Assembly (NCBI RefSeq): GCF_004795105.1
Contig: NZ_SSBL01000005.1
Span: 124,001 to 188,000, forward strand
DNA: 64,000 nt
Direction: 5' to 3'
Source: Streptomyces sp. A0642
GTDB lineage: Bacteria; Actinomycetota; Actinomycetes; Streptomycetales; Streptomycetaceae
Below, in pieces: positions 15,896 to 26,788 of this stretch (its first letter is position 1; each line of letters begins with the position of its first letter). The notes beneath the pieces were generated by a model. The model was not told the DNA's origin. It worked only from the letters and a program-made list of their open reading frames with translations, and did no database searches. A program made the position numbers and the translations under genes.

Positions 15896-16720
15896 CTATG
15901 CGGCGCCGCGCTGAAGCGCCTCACAAACCGCGGTCGACTCCCTGGCGCCCAGTTCCGCCGAGCGCGCGCAGTGGGCGATCCAGGCGGCCATGCCCTCCGG
16001 CGTTCCCGCCAGATAACCCTCGAAGGCGGCCACGTAAGCGGCCCGCCCCTGCTCGGCGTGGCCGACCTCCGCCGGACAGATCGACTTCGGGTCGAGCCCG
16101 CTCCCAATCAGCACGATCCGCTCGGCAGTCCGCGCGACCAAGCCGTTGGACGAGCCGAACGGGCGGAGCGCGAGCAGTTCCCCGTGCACCACGGCCGCCG
16201 TCACCAGAGCGGGTGCCGCACTCCCCGAAAGGATGAGTCCGCTGAGCCCTTCAAGCCGCCCCGCGACTTCGTCGGCACCCGGCAGAGGCGCCTCGATCAA
16301 AGGCTCATCCACCGGTTCACCCGCCAGCCGTGGCCGTCCGACCGCGTCATCCGGTGTCGCCCCGCCGGCCGCCACGAGGTGCAGCCGCGCCAGAACGCGC
16401 AGGGGCGACTGACGCCAGATGGAGAGGAGTTGACCCGCTTCGGCCGTCAAACGGAGAGCCGCCCCGATCACGCGCGCCTCGCCGTCACCACTGAAGTCGG
16501 TGCGGCGCCGCACCTCCTCGAGGTTCCAGTCGGCGCCGGAGAGGGCGGCCGAGCCGCGGGCGCCCCGCAGGGCCGCCTCAGCGGTCACCTCGTTGCTGCG
16601 GCGCCGCATGACGCGGTGCCCGTAGACCCGGTCGACAGCCTTGCGTACGGAGTCCACCGCATCGGGCACCCCTGGCAGGGCACCCAGAGCGGCGAGCGGG
16701 TCCGAGGAAGTCGTACTCAT
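15896..16720 (-). CDS. Degenerate Fic/DOC-like protein
   Basis: 274 residues, soluble. The central segment HGELLALRPFGSSNGLVARTAERI resembles the Fic active site HxFx(D/E)GNGRxxR, but the first catalytic His is replaced by Arg (LRPF) and the GNGR is SNGL, so AMP-transfer activity is unlikely. The rest is Ala/Leu-rich and helical, as in Fic folds. ATG at 16720 is preceded at 8 nt by TAGCCT, so the message may be leaderless; a start at 16789 gives a less natural N-terminus. Streptomyces homologues carry the uninformative label oxidoreductase. It is divergent from the CooC-like gene. The family call is moderate. Confidence 0.75.
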   Translation of the reverse strand: MSTTSSDPLAALGALPGVPDAVDSVRKAVDRVYGHRVMRRRSNEVTAEAALRGARGSAALSGADWNLEEVRRRTDFSGDGEARVIGAALRLTAEAGQLLSIWRQSPLRVLARLHLVAAGGATPDDAVGRPRLAGEPVDEPLIEAPLPGADEVAGRLEGLSGLILSGSAAPALVTAAVVHGELLALRPFGSSNGLVARTAERIVLIGSGLDPKSICPAEVGHAEQGRAAYVAAFEGYLAGTPEGMAAWIAHCARSAELGARESTAVCEALQRGAA

Positions 16721-16822
16721 AAGTAGCGAGGCTACGCGCCCCTCGCCCGCCTGCCGGGCCGGAGTGGCGTTCTTCACGAAGTGCGACAACGGAACGCAAT
16801 CGTGGCGCTACCCTAGGTGAAC

Positions 16823-17818
16823 ATGAAGATCGCTTTCGTAGGGAAGGGCGGCAGCGGCAAGACCACGCTGTCCTCGCTCTTCATCCGCCACCTTGCCGCC
16901 AATGAAGCTCACGTCATCGCGGTGGACGCCGACATCAACCAGCACCTCGGGGCCGCGCTGGGCCTCGACGACGAAGAGGCCGCGGCACTGCCCGCCATGG
17001 GGGCGCAGCTGCCGCTGATCAAGGAGTATCTGCGGGGCAGCAATCCCCGCATCACCTCCACCGAGACGATGATCAAGACGACGCCGCCCGGCGAGGGTTC
17101 CCGGCTGCTGCGGGTGTGCGAGGACAACCCGGTCTACGACGCCTGCGCCCGCACGGTCGGGCTCGACGACGGGGACATCCGGCTGATGGTCACGGGACCG
17201 TTCACGGAATCGGACCTGGGCGTGGCCTGTTACCACTCCAAGGTCGGCGCGGTCGAGCTCTGCCTCAACCACCTCGTCGACGGCCCCGACGAGTACATGG
17301 TGGTCGACATGACCGCCGGTTCGGACTCCTTCGCCTCGGGGATGTTCACCCGCTTCGACATGACGTTCCTGGTCGCCGAACCGACCCGCAAGGGCGTCTC
17401 GGTCTATCGCCAGTACAAGGAGTACGCCCAGGACTTCGGCGTCGCGTTGAAGGTCGTCGGCAACAAGGTGCAGGGAGAGGACGACCTGGAGTTCCTGCGT
17501 GCCGAGGTCGGCGACGACCTGCTGGTCACCATCGGCCACTCCGACTGGGTGCGGGCGATGGAGAAGGGGCGCCCCGCCCGCTTCGAGCTGCTGGAGGCGG
17601 ACAACCGGATGGCTCTGCAGGCTCTGCAGAACGCCGCGGAGGACTCGTACGAGCAGCGGGACTGGGAGCGCTACACGCGGCAGATGGTCCACTTCCACCT
17701 GAAGAACGCGGAGAGCTGGGGCAACGAGAAGACGGGGGCCGACCTGGCGGCCCAGGTCGACCCCGGGTTCGTACTCGACGAGCGGTACGCGCGAGCCGGG
17801 GCCGCCCAGCCCGCCTGA
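16823..17818 (+). CDS. CooC/MinD-family nucleotide-binding protein
   Basis: 331 residues. Deviant Walker A KGGSGKTTLSS near the N-terminus, switch I AVDADINQHLG and Walker B-like YMVVDMTAGSDSF place it with CooC-type P-loop ATPases that insert metal (nickel for CO dehydrogenase) or act as maturation factors. Two conserved Cys (VCEDN, YDACAR) sit between the switches. No CO-dehydrogenase, hydrogenase or urease gene is nearby, so the client is unknown. ATG at 16823 is taken; GTG at 16817 is in frame. It stands alone, with a bidirectional terminator after it. Confidence 0.88.
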   Translation: MKIAFVGKGGSGKTTLSSLFIRHLAANEAHVIAVDADINQHLGAALGLDDEEAAALPAMGAQLPLIKEYLRGSNPRITSTETMIKTTPPGEGSRLLRVCEDNPVYDACARTVGLDDGDIRLMVTGPFTESDLGVACYHSKVGAVELCLNHLVDGPDEYMVVDMTAGSDSFASGMFTRFDMTFLVAEPTRKGVSVYRQYKEYAQDFGVALKVVGNKVQGEDDLEFLRAEVGDDLLVTIGHSDWVRAMEKGRPARFELLEADNRMALQALQNAAEDSYEQRDWERYTRQMVHFHLKNAESWGNEKTGADLAAQVDPGFVLDERYARAGAAQPA

Positions 17819-17826
17819 GCCGCCAC

Positions 17827-17861
17827 CGCCCGGGCCTGTCCGCCCAGGACAGGCCCGGGCG
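17827..17861. terminator. Bidirectional hairpin terminator
   Basis: 15-bp perfect GC-rich stem (CGCCCGGGCCTGTCC and complement) with a 5-nt loop, between the convergent CooC-like and deacetylase-like genes. No T tract, as usual in Streptomyces. Confidence 0.75.
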
Positions 17862-17973
17862 AACGCCGCCCCCGACAGACCGGTGAGAACGCCGCCCCGG
17901 ACATCCCTGAACACACCGCGCCGGCGGGCCGGCCACCCCTCGCTCGCGGCAGCGCCGCCGCGGGGCGGCGCAT

Positions 17974-19305
17974 CTAGCGGGCGGCCGGCTTCCCCACGGA
18001 CCCCGCAGGAGCCTTCGCCTCGGCCCGGCCCTGGTCCTGGTCCTCACTCCTGCCCGGGCTCGTGGCCCCGCCGAGGAACGAGGCCCAACCGGCCTTGGGC
18101 GCCTGGCCGACCTTCAGCGTGCCCAGCTTGGCGAGCATGGCCGGCTCCTGTGCGTCGAGCCAGTCCGCAAGCTGCCTGAAGGACACACAGCGCACGCCCC
18201 CCTTGGTGCAGACCGTCTTGATCGTCTGCTCGATGGCACGCATATACGTGCCGCCGTTCCAGGACTCGAAGTGGTTGCCGATGATCAGCGGCGCACGGTT
18301 CCCGCTGTACGCCCGGTCGAAGGCCTGGAGCAGACCGTCCCGCATCTGGTTGCCCCAGTACTCGTGCTGGTCCGGATCGCCCTTGGTCGTGCCGGACTGG
18401 TTGAACATGAAGTTGTAGTCCATGGAGAGCGTCTCGAATGCACGCCCCGGCACCGGTACGAGCTGCATCGAAAGGTCCCAGATGCCGCCCTTCTTCTTAG
18501 GCCAGACCTGGTCGTTGACTCCGCTGGAGTCGTAACGGAATCCCATCGACCGCGCGGCCGAGACCATGTTCTTCTGCCCCTCCAGGCAGGGAGTCCGGCC
18601 GCCGACGAGTTCCTTGTCGTAGTCGAACGGCAGCGACTTCTCGCCCTTGAGGTCGGGGTCGTTGCTCTTCCAGCCCTTCACGAACGACTTGGCCTGCTGG
18701 ATCTCGCTCTTCCACTCATCGACCGACCAGGTGCCGACGCCGCCGTCATTGCCGCAGAAGTGGCCGTTGAAGTGGGTGCCGATCTCGTTGCCGTCCAGCC
18801 AGGCACCACGCACCTGCGTCAGGGTGTCCCTGATGCCCTTGGTGTCGTTGAAGCCGATGTCGGAGCTGCCCACGTTGTGCTTGGGCGGGTCGTAGAGCTT
18901 GCGCTTCGCCTCCGGCAGCAGGTACACGCCACTCAGGAAGTACGTCATGTTCGCGTGGTACTTCTTGCCCACCTCCCGGAAGTGGGAGAACAGCTTCTGA
19001 CTGTCCTCCCCCGCCCCGTCCCAGGAGAACACGACGAACTGCGGCGGCTTCTGACCGGAGCCCAAGCGGTGCACGGCCGGCTGCTTCGGCTGGGCGCCCG
19101 TGAAGGCGGTCGAACCGTCGCCGATGAGGCGGATCGCGCTCTTGGGGGCCGCTTCCGGCGCCTTCTTCTTCGCCCCTGCGGCGCCGTTCGCGGCTCCGGG
19201 GCCGGAGCCGTCCGGGCCGGAACCCGACCCGGAGCAGCCGGCCGCTCCCGCGACCAGCGCGGCGGCCAGGACAGCCAGGGCAACCCTCTTCGTGGCGGCC
19301 ATCAT
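17974..19305 (-). CDS. Secreted polysaccharide-deacetylase-like lipoprotein
   Basis: 443 residues. Signal peptide MMAATKRVALAVLAAALVAG with lipobox-like AAGC, then a Gly/Ser/Pro linker. The catalytic part keeps NodB-fold features: an acidic motif after strand 1 (FSWDGAGED) and a metal-binding H-x3-H (IGTHFNGHFCG), followed by a possible second-half arginine motif (VGGRTPC). Such enzymes de-N-acetylate cell-wall or capsular sugars outside the membrane. The loops are longer than in small NodB enzymes and the Asp-Asp pair is changed, so activity is not certain. ATG at 19305 follows GAGGGTGGGC. Divergent from the SulP fusion gene. Confidence 0.8.
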   Translation of the reverse strand: MMAATKRVALAVLAAALVAGAAGCSGSGSGPDGSGPGAANGAAGAKKKAPEAAPKSAIRLIGDGSTAFTGAQPKQPAVHRLGSGQKPPQFVVFSWDGAGEDSQKLFSHFREVGKKYHANMTYFLSGVYLLPEAKRKLYDPPKHNVGSSDIGFNDTKGIRDTLTQVRGAWLDGNEIGTHFNGHFCGNDGGVGTWSVDEWKSEIQQAKSFVKGWKSNDPDLKGEKSLPFDYDKELVGGRTPCLEGQKNMVSAARSMGFRYDSSGVNDQVWPKKKGGIWDLSMQLVPVPGRAFETLSMDYNFMFNQSGTTKGDPDQHEYWGNQMRDGLLQAFDRAYSGNRAPLIIGNHFESWNGGTYMRAIEQTIKTVCTKGGVRCVSFRQLADWLDAQEPAMLAKLGTLKVGQAPKAGWASFLGGATSPGRSEDQDQGRAEAKAPAGSVGKPAAR

Positions 19306-19595
19306 CCGCCCACCCTCTTCCTTGCAGGTAGCTTCCGCTGAGGTGCCGCCCGCCCCCACGGCGCGGCCAAAGTCGCACGGCCCGCACACAAATCCGAGCG
19401 ACAGGCCGCATGAAAAGCTGCTTATTCACTGGAACGGGTGCCTCAACGGCCCATTTGCCCCTAATCCTGGACACCGCCCTTTACTCTCCATTACGATCTG
19501 TTTACCGAGAGTTGAGATATCCCGCCGCTGCACGCCGTGACCCACGGCCGCGTCCCACGTTCCGCGACCGCGCTGCCCCGGAGGAGACGGGAAAC

Positions 19596-22385
19596 ATGTC
19601 TGCCTGCGTCCCCACTCGCCATGACCACTCATCCCGCAGTTCGCGCCCTCCCCGATCCTCGGGAGTCAAGCGACCGCACAGCCCGCCACCGCCGCCCCGC
19701 GGCGGACGATTCCGCATCGCGGGCGCCGACCTGTCCGCATCGATCACCGTCTTCCTGCTCGCCGTCCCCATGTCGCTCGGCCTCGCCGTCGCCATGGACG
19801 CTCCGCTGGAAGCGGGCCTCATCTCCGCCGCAGTCGGCGGCATCGTCGCCGGACTGCTCGGCGGCACTCCCCTGCAGGTCTCCGGCCCGTCCGCCGGACT
19901 GACGGTGGTGACCGCCGAGTTCATCCAGATGTACGGCTGGCGCACCACCTGCGCGATCACCATCGGTGCGGGTCTTCTGCAGATCGTGCTGGGCTCTCTG
20001 CGCGCCGCGCGCAGCGCCTTGGCCGTCAGCCCCGCCATCGTCCACGGCACGCTCGCCGGCATTGGCGTAGCCATCGCACTGGCCCAACTGCACATCGTGC
20101 TGGGCGGTTCACCGGAGAGCTCGGCCGTCTCCAACGCCCTTCATCTGCCGGCCCAGTTGCAACGGGTGGGGCCCGCAGCGCCGTTGATCGGCGGCCTCAC
20201 CATCGCCGTCCTGATCCTCTGGCCGAGGCTTCCGGGGCGGGCCGGGCGCATCATGCGACGAGTCCCCGCGGCCCTGGCCTCGGTGTCCCTGGCCACCGCG
20301 GTGGCCGCGCTGGCGGCCCCCTCGGTCGCCCGGGTCGATTTGCCCTCCTGGCGCTCGCACGCACTGCCGGAAATGCCTCAGGGGCCGGTGCTCGGTCTTG
20401 CCACGGCTGTTTTCGCGATGATGCTGGTGGCCAGTCTGGAATCCCTGCTAGCCGCCGTCGCGGTGGACAAGCTGACTGCGGACCGAAGCCGCGTGCGCTC
20501 GGCCGCACCCGCCGTCGAAGGCCAGGCAAGCCGTTCGGACGGACCCGCCCTGGAGGCTTCCGGAGCGGTCTCCGCCGCAGCCGCGCCCCCGCTCAAACGC
20601 TCCGACCTCGACCGGGAGCTGCGTGCCCAGGGGATCGCCAACGCCGTCTCCGGCCTGCTCGGCGGCCTGGCGGTGTCAGGTGGCGCGGTGCGCAGTTCGG
20701 CGAACGTACGGGCCGGAGCGACCGGGCGCGCGTCCACGGTGCTGCACGGCATCTGGGTCCTGCTCGCCACCGGTCTTCTGGTCACCGCGCTGGAGTGGAT
20801 CCCGCTGGCCGCCCTCGGCGCTCTCGTCATGGTGGTCGGGATCCAGATGGTGAACTTCGCCCATATCCGCAAGGTGCACAGGCATCGGGAGTTCCTCGTC
20901 TACGGCGCGACGATCACCGGTGTGCTGCTCTTCGGAGTGCTCAAGGGTGTGGTGATCGGGATCGCCGTGGCGGTGGCCGTCGCCCTGCACCGGCTGGCCC
21001 GGACCCGGATCAGCGTGTCCGAGCACGCCGGACAGCACCTGGTCGTCGTACGTGGCCAGTTGACGTTCCTCGCCGTGCCCCGTCTCAGCAGGGCCCTGGG
21101 CCAGTTGCCTCACGACGCCGACATCGTCGTGGAGTTGGACGGCTTCTTCATGGATCACGCGGCATACGAACTGATCCATGACTGGAGCAATGCGCACGCA
21201 GCCCATGGCGGCCGGGTCGCCTTCACCGGCAGGTCCGGCGGCAGAATCGCCGAGCCCGCCTCCGCGGCACACTCCTGCTGCCGTCCATGGACCCCCTGGC
21301 GCAATCACCACTGTCACGACCGGCCGACGGCGCCGGCGACTGCGCCTCTGCCGACGGCCGCCGCCATTCCCGTCCACCCCGCCGACGGCACACCGGAACC
21401 AGCTCCCCCACAGGCACATCCCGACCGCCACGCGCGTCCGGATGACCCCGCCCGTCCGGACGACCCCGCCCCGGACTCCGACGGGACACGCCCCGGCGCC
21501 TTCCCCGCCCCGGAAGCATTCGCCCACGGAGAGGGCGACGCGCCGCGACCCGCACCGGATCACCCGGACCGGTTCGCACCCGACCATCGGTCCGCACGGC
21601 CCGTCCCGACGGGGAGTCAACGGCTGGTCAGTGGCCTCAGCTCGTTCCAGCGCAACACGGCGCCACTGGTCCGGGAGGAACTGGCGAGACTGGCCGAGGA
21701 GGGACAGCACCCCTCTCAGCTGTTCATCACCTGTGCGGACTCGCGGCTGGTCACGAGCATGATCACGGCGAGTGGTCCGGGCGACCTCTTCACCGTCCGC
21801 AATATCGGCAACCTCGTGCCGCCCCCCGACTCCGAGACCGGCGACCACTCGGTAGGTGCGGCCATCGAGTACGCGGTGGACGTGCTGGGGGTCGAGTCCA
21901 TCACCGTCTGCGGGCATTCCGGCTGCGGTGCGATGAACGCGTTGCTCGGCGACAGGCCGGAGGGGCCGGAGACGGCTCTCTGGCGCTGGCTCCGGCACGG
22001 GGGACCCAGCCTGGAGCGCATGGCGGCGCGCGAGCGGCCGTGGGCGCGGATCTCCGGCCGGATGCCCGCCGATGCGGTGGAGCAGCTCTGCCTCACCAAC
22101 GTCGTCCAGCAGTTGGACCACCTGCGGGCCCACGCGTCGGTGGCGCGGCGCCTGGCCGAAGGCACCCTGCAGCTCCATGGCATGTACTTCCACGTCGGCG
22201 AGGCGCAGTCGTATCTGCTGACCGAGGGCACGAGTGCCGGCGACGGTCTCGACGAGGTGTTCGACGCGATCAGCCCGGCCCACCCGTCCCCGCCCTCTCT
22301 CCCGGCGGGCCTGGAAGATCCGGCCCGCCCGGCCGAATCGCCCCGGCCAGGTGACCCGGCGGCGTTGGCACACAGCGGCGCCTGA
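19596..22385 (+). CDS. SulP anion transporter fused to STAS and beta-carbonic anhydrase
   Basis: 929 residues. Domain order: SulP transporter with 10-12 membrane spans (about 35-465, signature VSGPSAGLTVV), STAS-like domain (about 470-560), a long hydrophilic linker rich in Pro, His and Asp with a Cys/His cluster (HSCCRPWTPWRNHHCHD), and a C-terminal beta-carbonic anhydrase (about 685-890). The anhydrase keeps its zinc ligands and dyad: CADSR, then HSGCGAM. The fusion should couple bicarbonate transport with CO2/bicarbonate interconversion at the inner face of the membrane. ATG at 19596 follows GGAGGAGACGGG. No partner genes are adjacent. Confidence 0.93.
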   Translation: MSACVPTRHDHSSRSSRPPRSSGVKRPHSPPPPPRGGRFRIAGADLSASITVFLLAVPMSLGLAVAMDAPLEAGLISAAVGGIVAGLLGGTPLQVSGPSAGLTVVTAEFIQMYGWRTTCAITIGAGLLQIVLGSLRAARSALAVSPAIVHGTLAGIGVAIALAQLHIVLGGSPESSAVSNALHLPAQLQRVGPAAPLIGGLTIAVLILWPRLPGRAGRIMRRVPAALASVSLATAVAALAAPSVARVDLPSWRSHALPEMPQGPVLGLATAVFAMMLVASLESLLAAVAVDKLTADRSRVRSAAPAVEGQASRSDGPALEASGAVSAAAAPPLKRSDLDRELRAQGIANAVSGLLGGLAVSGGAVRSSANVRAGATGRASTVLHGIWVLLATGLLVTALEWIPLAALGALVMVVGIQMVNFAHIRKVHRHREFLVYGATITGVLLFGVLKGVVIGIAVAVAVALHRLARTRISVSEHAGQHLVVVRGQLTFLAVPRLSRALGQLPHDADIVVELDGFFMDHAAYELIHDWSNAHAAHGGRVAFTGRSGGRIAEPASAAHSCCRPWTPWRNHHCHDRPTAPATAPLPTAAAIPVHPADGTPEPAPPQAHPDRHARPDDPARPDDPAPDSDGTRPGAFPAPEAFAHGEGDAPRPAPDHPDRFAPDHRSARPVPTGSQRLVSGLSSFQRNTAPLVREELARLAEEGQHPSQLFITCADSRLVTSMITASGPGDLFTVRNIGNLVPPPDSETGDHSVGAAIEYAVDVLGVESITVCGHSGCGAMNALLGDRPEGPETALWRWLRHGGPSLERMAARERPWARISGRMPADAVEQLCLTNVVQQLDHLRAHASVARRLAEGTLQLHGMYFHVGEAQSYLLTEGTSAGDGLDEVFDAISPAHPSPPSLPAGLEDPARPAESPRPGDPAALAHSGA

Positions 22386-22608
22386 ACCGCATACCCCCCG
22401 GGTCCGTGAGACCTTGTGGTCCCGCTTCCGCACAGCATCCCTTCCGTACACCGGCACCACGCACCATCGCCCCGCCGCGGAAGCGGGACCGGCCTCATAC
22501 ACGAAGACACAGGTCTAAACCAATTCCCGGCAGACACTTGTCACCCGGCCCCCGGCCTGATGAGCTATGCCCCGGGACACAACGGACACCCTGGGACTGG
22601 GAGATGTC

Positions 22609-24564
<1,956 letters not shown>

Positions 24565-24601
24565 GACCCCGGTTCCCGCGCCCCCGGGAGACCGCACACG
24601 C

Positions 24602-24640
24602 CCCGAAGGGCATCCGGCACCGCGCCGGATGCCCTTCGGG
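24602..24640 (+). terminator. Terminator of acsA
   Basis: A 17-bp perfect stem (CCCGAAGGGCATCCGGC and complement) with a 5-nt loop, followed by CGTTTAG, 37 bp after the acsA stop codon. Confidence 0.9.
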
Positions 24641-24811
24641 CGTTTAGGGTGACGATCACCGGTCACGGCCCCGCACGCCCCCAACGCCCCGGGTACAGTG
24701 GCAGCTGATCAATAAAACGATAAGAAATCTCCCCAGGGTGTGCCGGGAAGTCTGGTCGGCAAGTGCATCAGCCATGCCATCGCCGCCGTCCCGACCCGGA
24801 GGTCTCCCCCC

Positions 24812-26218
24812 GTGGCCACGCCCACCCCCGCGCCCCCTTCGCCTCGTCGCACCTTCCTGGGACGCCTGTCGCTCCCCGAGCGCAACTACCTCACCGAGGC
24901 CCTGCGCACGGAGACCGTCGGCGGAGTCATCCTGCTGGTCGCCGCCGTGGCCGCGCTCGTCTGGGCGAACGCCTTCGGATCGAGCTACTCGGCCGTCAGC
25001 GACTTCCACTTCGGGCCCGAGGCACTCGGCCTCCATCTCTCCGTGGAGCACTGGGCGGCCGACGGGCTGCTGGCGGTCTTCTTCTTCGTGGCGGGGGTGG
25101 AGCTCAAGCGCGAACTCGTCGCGGGAGAACTGCGCGACCCCAAGGCGGCCGCGCTGCCGGTCGTCGCCGCGCTGTGCGGCATGGCGGTGCCGGCGCTGGT
25201 CTACACGCTGGCGAACGTGGTCGGTGACGGTTCCACCAGCGGCTGGGCCGTCCCCACGGCCACCGACATCGCCTTCGCGCTCGCCGTCCTCGCCGTCATC
25301 GGCACCTCACTGCCGGCCGCGCTCCGCGCCTTCCTCCTGACGCTCGCCGTCGTCGACGACCTCTTCGCCATCCTGATCATCGCGGTCTTCTTCACCGACA
25401 CCATCGATTTCGTCGCGCTCGCAGGCGCCTTCGCCGGCCTGGCGGTCTTCTACCTGCTGCTGCGCTTCGGCGTCCGCGGCTGGTACGTCTACGTCCCGCT
25501 CGCCCTGGTCATCTGGGGGCTGATGTACAACAGCGGCGTCCACGCCACCATCGCCGGCGTCGCCATGGGACTGATGCTCCGCTGCACCCGGCGCGAGGGC
25601 GAGGACCGCTCCCCCGGCGAGCGCATCGAGCACCTGGTCCGGCCGCTGTCGGCCGGATTCGCCGTACCGCTGTTCGCGCTCTTCTCCGCCGGAGTCTCCC
25701 TCTCCGGCGGCGCGCTGGCCGGCGTGTTCACCCGGCCGGAAGCGCTCGGCGTCGTCCTCGGACTCGTCGTCGGCAAGACGATCGGCATCTTCGGCGGTAC
25801 GTGGCTGGCCACCCGGTTCACCAAGGCGGAGCTGAACAAGGACCTGGCCTGGGCCGACGTCTTCGCGGTCGCCTCGCTCGCCGGCATCGGTTTCACCGTC
25901 TCGCTGCTGATCGGGGAGCTCGCCTTCACCGGCGACGACGACATGATCAACGAGATCAAGGCATCGGTTCTCCTCGGTTCCCTGATTGCCGCCGTACTCT
26001 CCGGTGTACTGCTCAAACTACGGGTACGCAGATACCGGGCGCTGTACGACGCCGAGGAACTCGACGAGGACGCGTCCGGGGTTCCGGACATCTACGAACA
26101 GGACGATCCGGAGTACCACCTGCGGATGGCCGCGCTCTATGAGAAGAAGGCGGCCGAGCACCGCCGCCTTGCCCAACTGGCGGGGGCAGCGAGCAACAAG
26201 CCGGACAGTCCGGCATGA
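24812..26218 (+). CDS. nhaA: NhaA-type Na+/H+ antiporter
   Basis: 468 residues with about 12 membrane spans. It exchanges external H+ for internal Na+. The ion-binding aspartates are seen in TDIAFAL (unwound helix 4) and VVDDLFAIL (tandem Asp of helix 5). A 60-residue hydrophilic acidic C-terminal tail (ALYDAEELDEDASGVPDIYE) extends beyond the E. coli length. GTG at 24812 with GGAGG 9 nt upstream is preferred; upstream in-frame ATG codons lack ribosome sites. The next gene follows after 39 bp on the same strand. Confidence 0.96.
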   Translation: MATPTPAPPSPRRTFLGRLSLPERNYLTEALRTETVGGVILLVAAVAALVWANAFGSSYSAVSDFHFGPEALGLHLSVEHWAADGLLAVFFFVAGVELKRELVAGELRDPKAAALPVVAALCGMAVPALVYTLANVVGDGSTSGWAVPTATDIAFALAVLAVIGTSLPAALRAFLLTLAVVDDLFAILIIAVFFTDTIDFVALAGAFAGLAVFYLLLRFGVRGWYVYVPLALVIWGLMYNSGVHATIAGVAMGLMLRCTRREGEDRSPGERIEHLVRPLSAGFAVPLFALFSAGVSLSGGALAGVFTRPEALGVVLGLVVGKTIGIFGGTWLATRFTKAELNKDLAWADVFAVASLAGIGFTVSLLIGELAFTGDDDMINEIKASVLLGSLIAAVLSGVLLKLRVRRYRALYDAEELDEDASGVPDIYEQDDPEYHLRMAALYEKKAAEHRRLAQLAGAASNKPDSPA

Positions 26219-26257
26219 TCTGACATCGGATGTGTTGAACAGGAGAGGGAGTCAGGG

Positions 26258-26788
26258 ATGAGCGACCCCGGCAATTACGCGGGCAGCGCCGACCGCAGTC
26301 TCGGCCAGCTGGTCGCCTCGGCGACGGCCGAACTGTCGGCGCTGGTGCACGACGAGATCGCCCTGGCCAAGGCGGAGGTGCGACAGGACGCCAAGCGCGG
26401 CGTCGTCGGCAGCGTGGCGTTCATCGTCACGGGCGTGCTGATTCTGTTCGCGATCCCGGTGCTGAGCTTCGCGGCGGCGTACGGAATCCACAACCTGGGG
26501 CTGGGACTCGCCTGGTCGTTCCTGATCGTGGGCGGTGCGTTCATCCTGCTCGGGATCCTGCTCGCGCTCTTCGGCTACGCCAAGTTCAAGAAGGTCAAGC
26601 CGCCGGAGAAGTCCATCGCCTCGGCCAAGCAGACCGCCGCCGTCCTGCAGGGCGTCAAGCCGCACCCGCGTGCGAGCGTCGGCGCGGACGCGATCCTGCC
26701 GGCGGGCGGCAGCACACGTGCGGACAAGGCCATCGAGAACCGTCCGGTCCAGGACAAGGCGTCTGCTGTGGCACGCTCGTCCACATGA
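26258..26788 (+). CDS. Actinobacterial holin-X-like membrane protein
   Basis: 176 residues. An N-terminal amphipathic helix (VASATAELSALVHDEIALAKAEV) precedes two membrane helices (VVGSVAFIVTGVLILF and LAWSFLIVGGAFILLGILLA), then a basic hydrophilic tail. This is the layout of PF07332 putative holin superfamily III proteins, common as chromosomal genes in actinobacteria and not evidence of a prophage. ATG at 26258 follows AGGAGAGGGAG. Its stop overlaps the start of the hydrolase gene (ATGA), so the two are coupled, as in M. tuberculosis Rv3669-Rv3670. Confidence 0.88.
   Translation: MSDPGNYAGSADRSLGQLVASATAELSALVHDEIALAKAEVRQDAKRGVVGSVAFIVTGVLILFAIPVLSFAAAYGIHNLGLGLAWSFLIVGGAFILLGILLALFGYAKFKKVKPPEKSIASAKQTAAVLQGVKPHPRASVGADAILPAGGSTRADKAIENRPVQDKASAVARSST

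Noticed and set aside
26258..26788. Prophage indicated by a holin-like gene
   Set aside because: No other phage genes; this holin-X-like family is chromosomal in most actinobacteria.
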